DNA from: Gammaproteobacteria bacterium
Lineage (GTDB): Bacteria > Pseudomonadota > Gammaproteobacteria > Thiotrichales > Thiotrichaceae
Assembly: GCA_018822845.1 (NCBI GenBank)
Contig: JAHJJD010000003.1
Span: 17,899 to 81,898, forward strand
Direction: 5' to 3'
Length of the DNA stretch: 64,000 nt
Made by a program: the position numbers and the translations under genes. Position 1 is the stretch's first letter; each line of letters opens with the position of its first letter. This document shows positions 63,188 through 64,000 of this stretch, piece by piece. The notes under the pieces were generated by a model. That model saw nothing but the letters and a program-made list of their open reading frames with translations, was not told the origin of the DNA and made no database searches.

Positions 63188-64000
63188 CGTAGCGGCAAAC
63201 ATCGCCGCTCAAACCATTGTACCGCCTCCCGCCGTCACCAGAACCCCGCTTTATTGGCTGAAAATCGCCAGTGCCGTCTTTATTGCGTTACTCATCATCG
63301 GTTTTTTGGCGCGTAATGCATTACTCGGCACACCCGTGGAAGCCCACGCCGTCGTTCAGGGCGAATTACGCCAAACCGTCGTTGCCAGCGGGCGCATCAC
63401 CTGGCCGCAGCGCGTCTCTGTCGCAGCGGAAATCACCGGGCGGGTCAGTGCAATTCCGGTGCAGGAAGGTCAGCAAGTCAAACGCGGGCAATTGCTTATC
63501 CAGCTTGAAGACAGCACTGACCGCGCCAGCCTCGCCCAAGCCACTGCCGCCGTAGCACTCGCCGAAGCCAAACTGCGCCAGCAACGCGAAGTCGGGTTGC
63601 CGACCGCGCAAGAAACGCTGCGCCAAGCACAAGCCGATGTCGAACAAACCCGCCAACAACTCACCCGCATTCGCTCGCTCAACAGCCAGAAATACATCAG
63701 CAAAACCGAACTGGACACCGCCCAGCGTAATCTGGATGTCGCCAATAGCAAGCTGGAAGCCGCCCAATTACAAGTGCAAAGTAACCAGCCCAAAGGCAGC
63801 GATGCACTACTTGCCACCACCGCCCTGAACCAAGCCCGCGCATCCCTGCAACTCGCACAGGTCAAATTGGCGCAAACCGCCATCCTTGCCCCCGCCGACG
63901 GCACGCTAATCAGCCGCAGCATTGAACCGGGCGATATTGCCACCGCTGGCAAAGCCCTCATGGTGTTGGCAGCACAAGGCGAAACCCAGATCGAAGTGCA
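63168..64000 (+). CDS. HlyD/MacA-family periplasmic adaptor (runs off window)
   Basis: N-terminal 277 residues of a membrane-fusion protein. One transmembrane helix lies at about 34-50 (IASAVFIALLIIGFLA). The biotinyl-lipoyl segment is SGRITWPQRVSVAAEITGRV, then VQEGQQVKRGQLLIQLED. A coiled-coil hairpin covers about 130-245. It is followed by the second half-motif APADGTLISRSIEPGDIATAGK. It links an ABC or RND inner-membrane pump to an outer-membrane channel; the pump gene should follow. Starts at 63153, 63156 and 63168 are all in frame; 63168 is the shortest, and all overlap the CcoQ-like gene. Confidence 0.85.
   Translation, partial: MTKALSNVAANIAAQTIVPPPAVTRTPLYWLKIASAVFIALLIIGFLARNALLGTPVEAHAVVQGELRQTVVASGRITWPQRVSVAAEITGRVSAIPVQEGQQVKRGQLLIQLEDSTDRASLAQATAAVALAEAKLRQQREVGLPTAQETLRQAQADVEQTRQQLTRIRSLNSQKYISKTELDTAQRNLDVANSKLEAAQLQVQSNQPKGSDALLATTALNQARASLQLAQVKLAQTAILAPADGTLISRSIEPGDIATAGKALMVLAAQGETQIEV

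Overview
The window looks like chromosome of a gammaproteobacterium, most plausibly a Thiothrix-like member of the Thiotrichales. This is inferred from gene content, protein character and moderate GC, not from a marker gene. There is no rRNA, tRNA, CRISPR array, prophage or recognisable transposase. Most genes sit in tightly overlapping operons, mainly on the minus strand up to about 45 kb and on the plus strand after that.

Layout: 1-3.2 kb holds the start of an EF-G gene, a PP-loop tRNA-thiolation-like enzyme and uup. 3.3-6.5 kb holds two tandem paralogous STAND-type NTPases. 6.6-13 kb holds envelope genes, a flippase, and the run hslV-hslU-DUF971-hisI-tauE/safE. 13.1-23 kb is a lactate module: dctP-dctQ-dctM-dld-dat on the minus strand diverges from a GntR regulator and lutABC on the plus strand. 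The shared promoter region carries AATTGGT-N3-ACCAATT operators. 23-31 kb holds a hybrid sensor kinase, membrane proteins, ilvD, a TIR-like solo protein, an HPP protein and yidD. 31-45 kb is a complete glycogen/maltodextrin operon (pgi, glk, glgC, GH57, malQ, glgB, glgA, glgP, thpR). 45-50 kb holds lexA with two inverted operator-like boxes, two unknown membrane proteins, and 2-oxoacid:acceptor oxidoreductase gamma and alpha genes with no beta subunit. 50-64 kb is an envelope/osmotic-stress region: a 2,881-residue cyclic beta-glucan synthase, two transglutaminase-like proteins, small stress and membrane proteins, lipoproteins, a broken outer-membrane gene, and the start of an HlyD-type adaptor.

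Functionally, the lactate module would import a monocarboxylate by a TRAP system and oxidise D-lactate (Dld) and L-lactate (LutABC) to pyruvate. The glycogen operon interconverts glucose-6-phosphate, ADP-glucose and glycogen. The last region is suited to periplasmic glucan synthesis and stress tolerance.

The most unusual signal is a family of double-hairpin palindromic elements of about 100 bp. One lies between genes (dctQ/dctP). Three are inserted in frame inside conserved enzymes (lutC, glk, ndvB), and one arm remains in malQ. The lutC and ndvB copies encode nearly the same peptide in unrelated proteins, which resembles the Rickettsia palindromic elements. Two other palindrome families rewrite gene ends at lutA and hslU.
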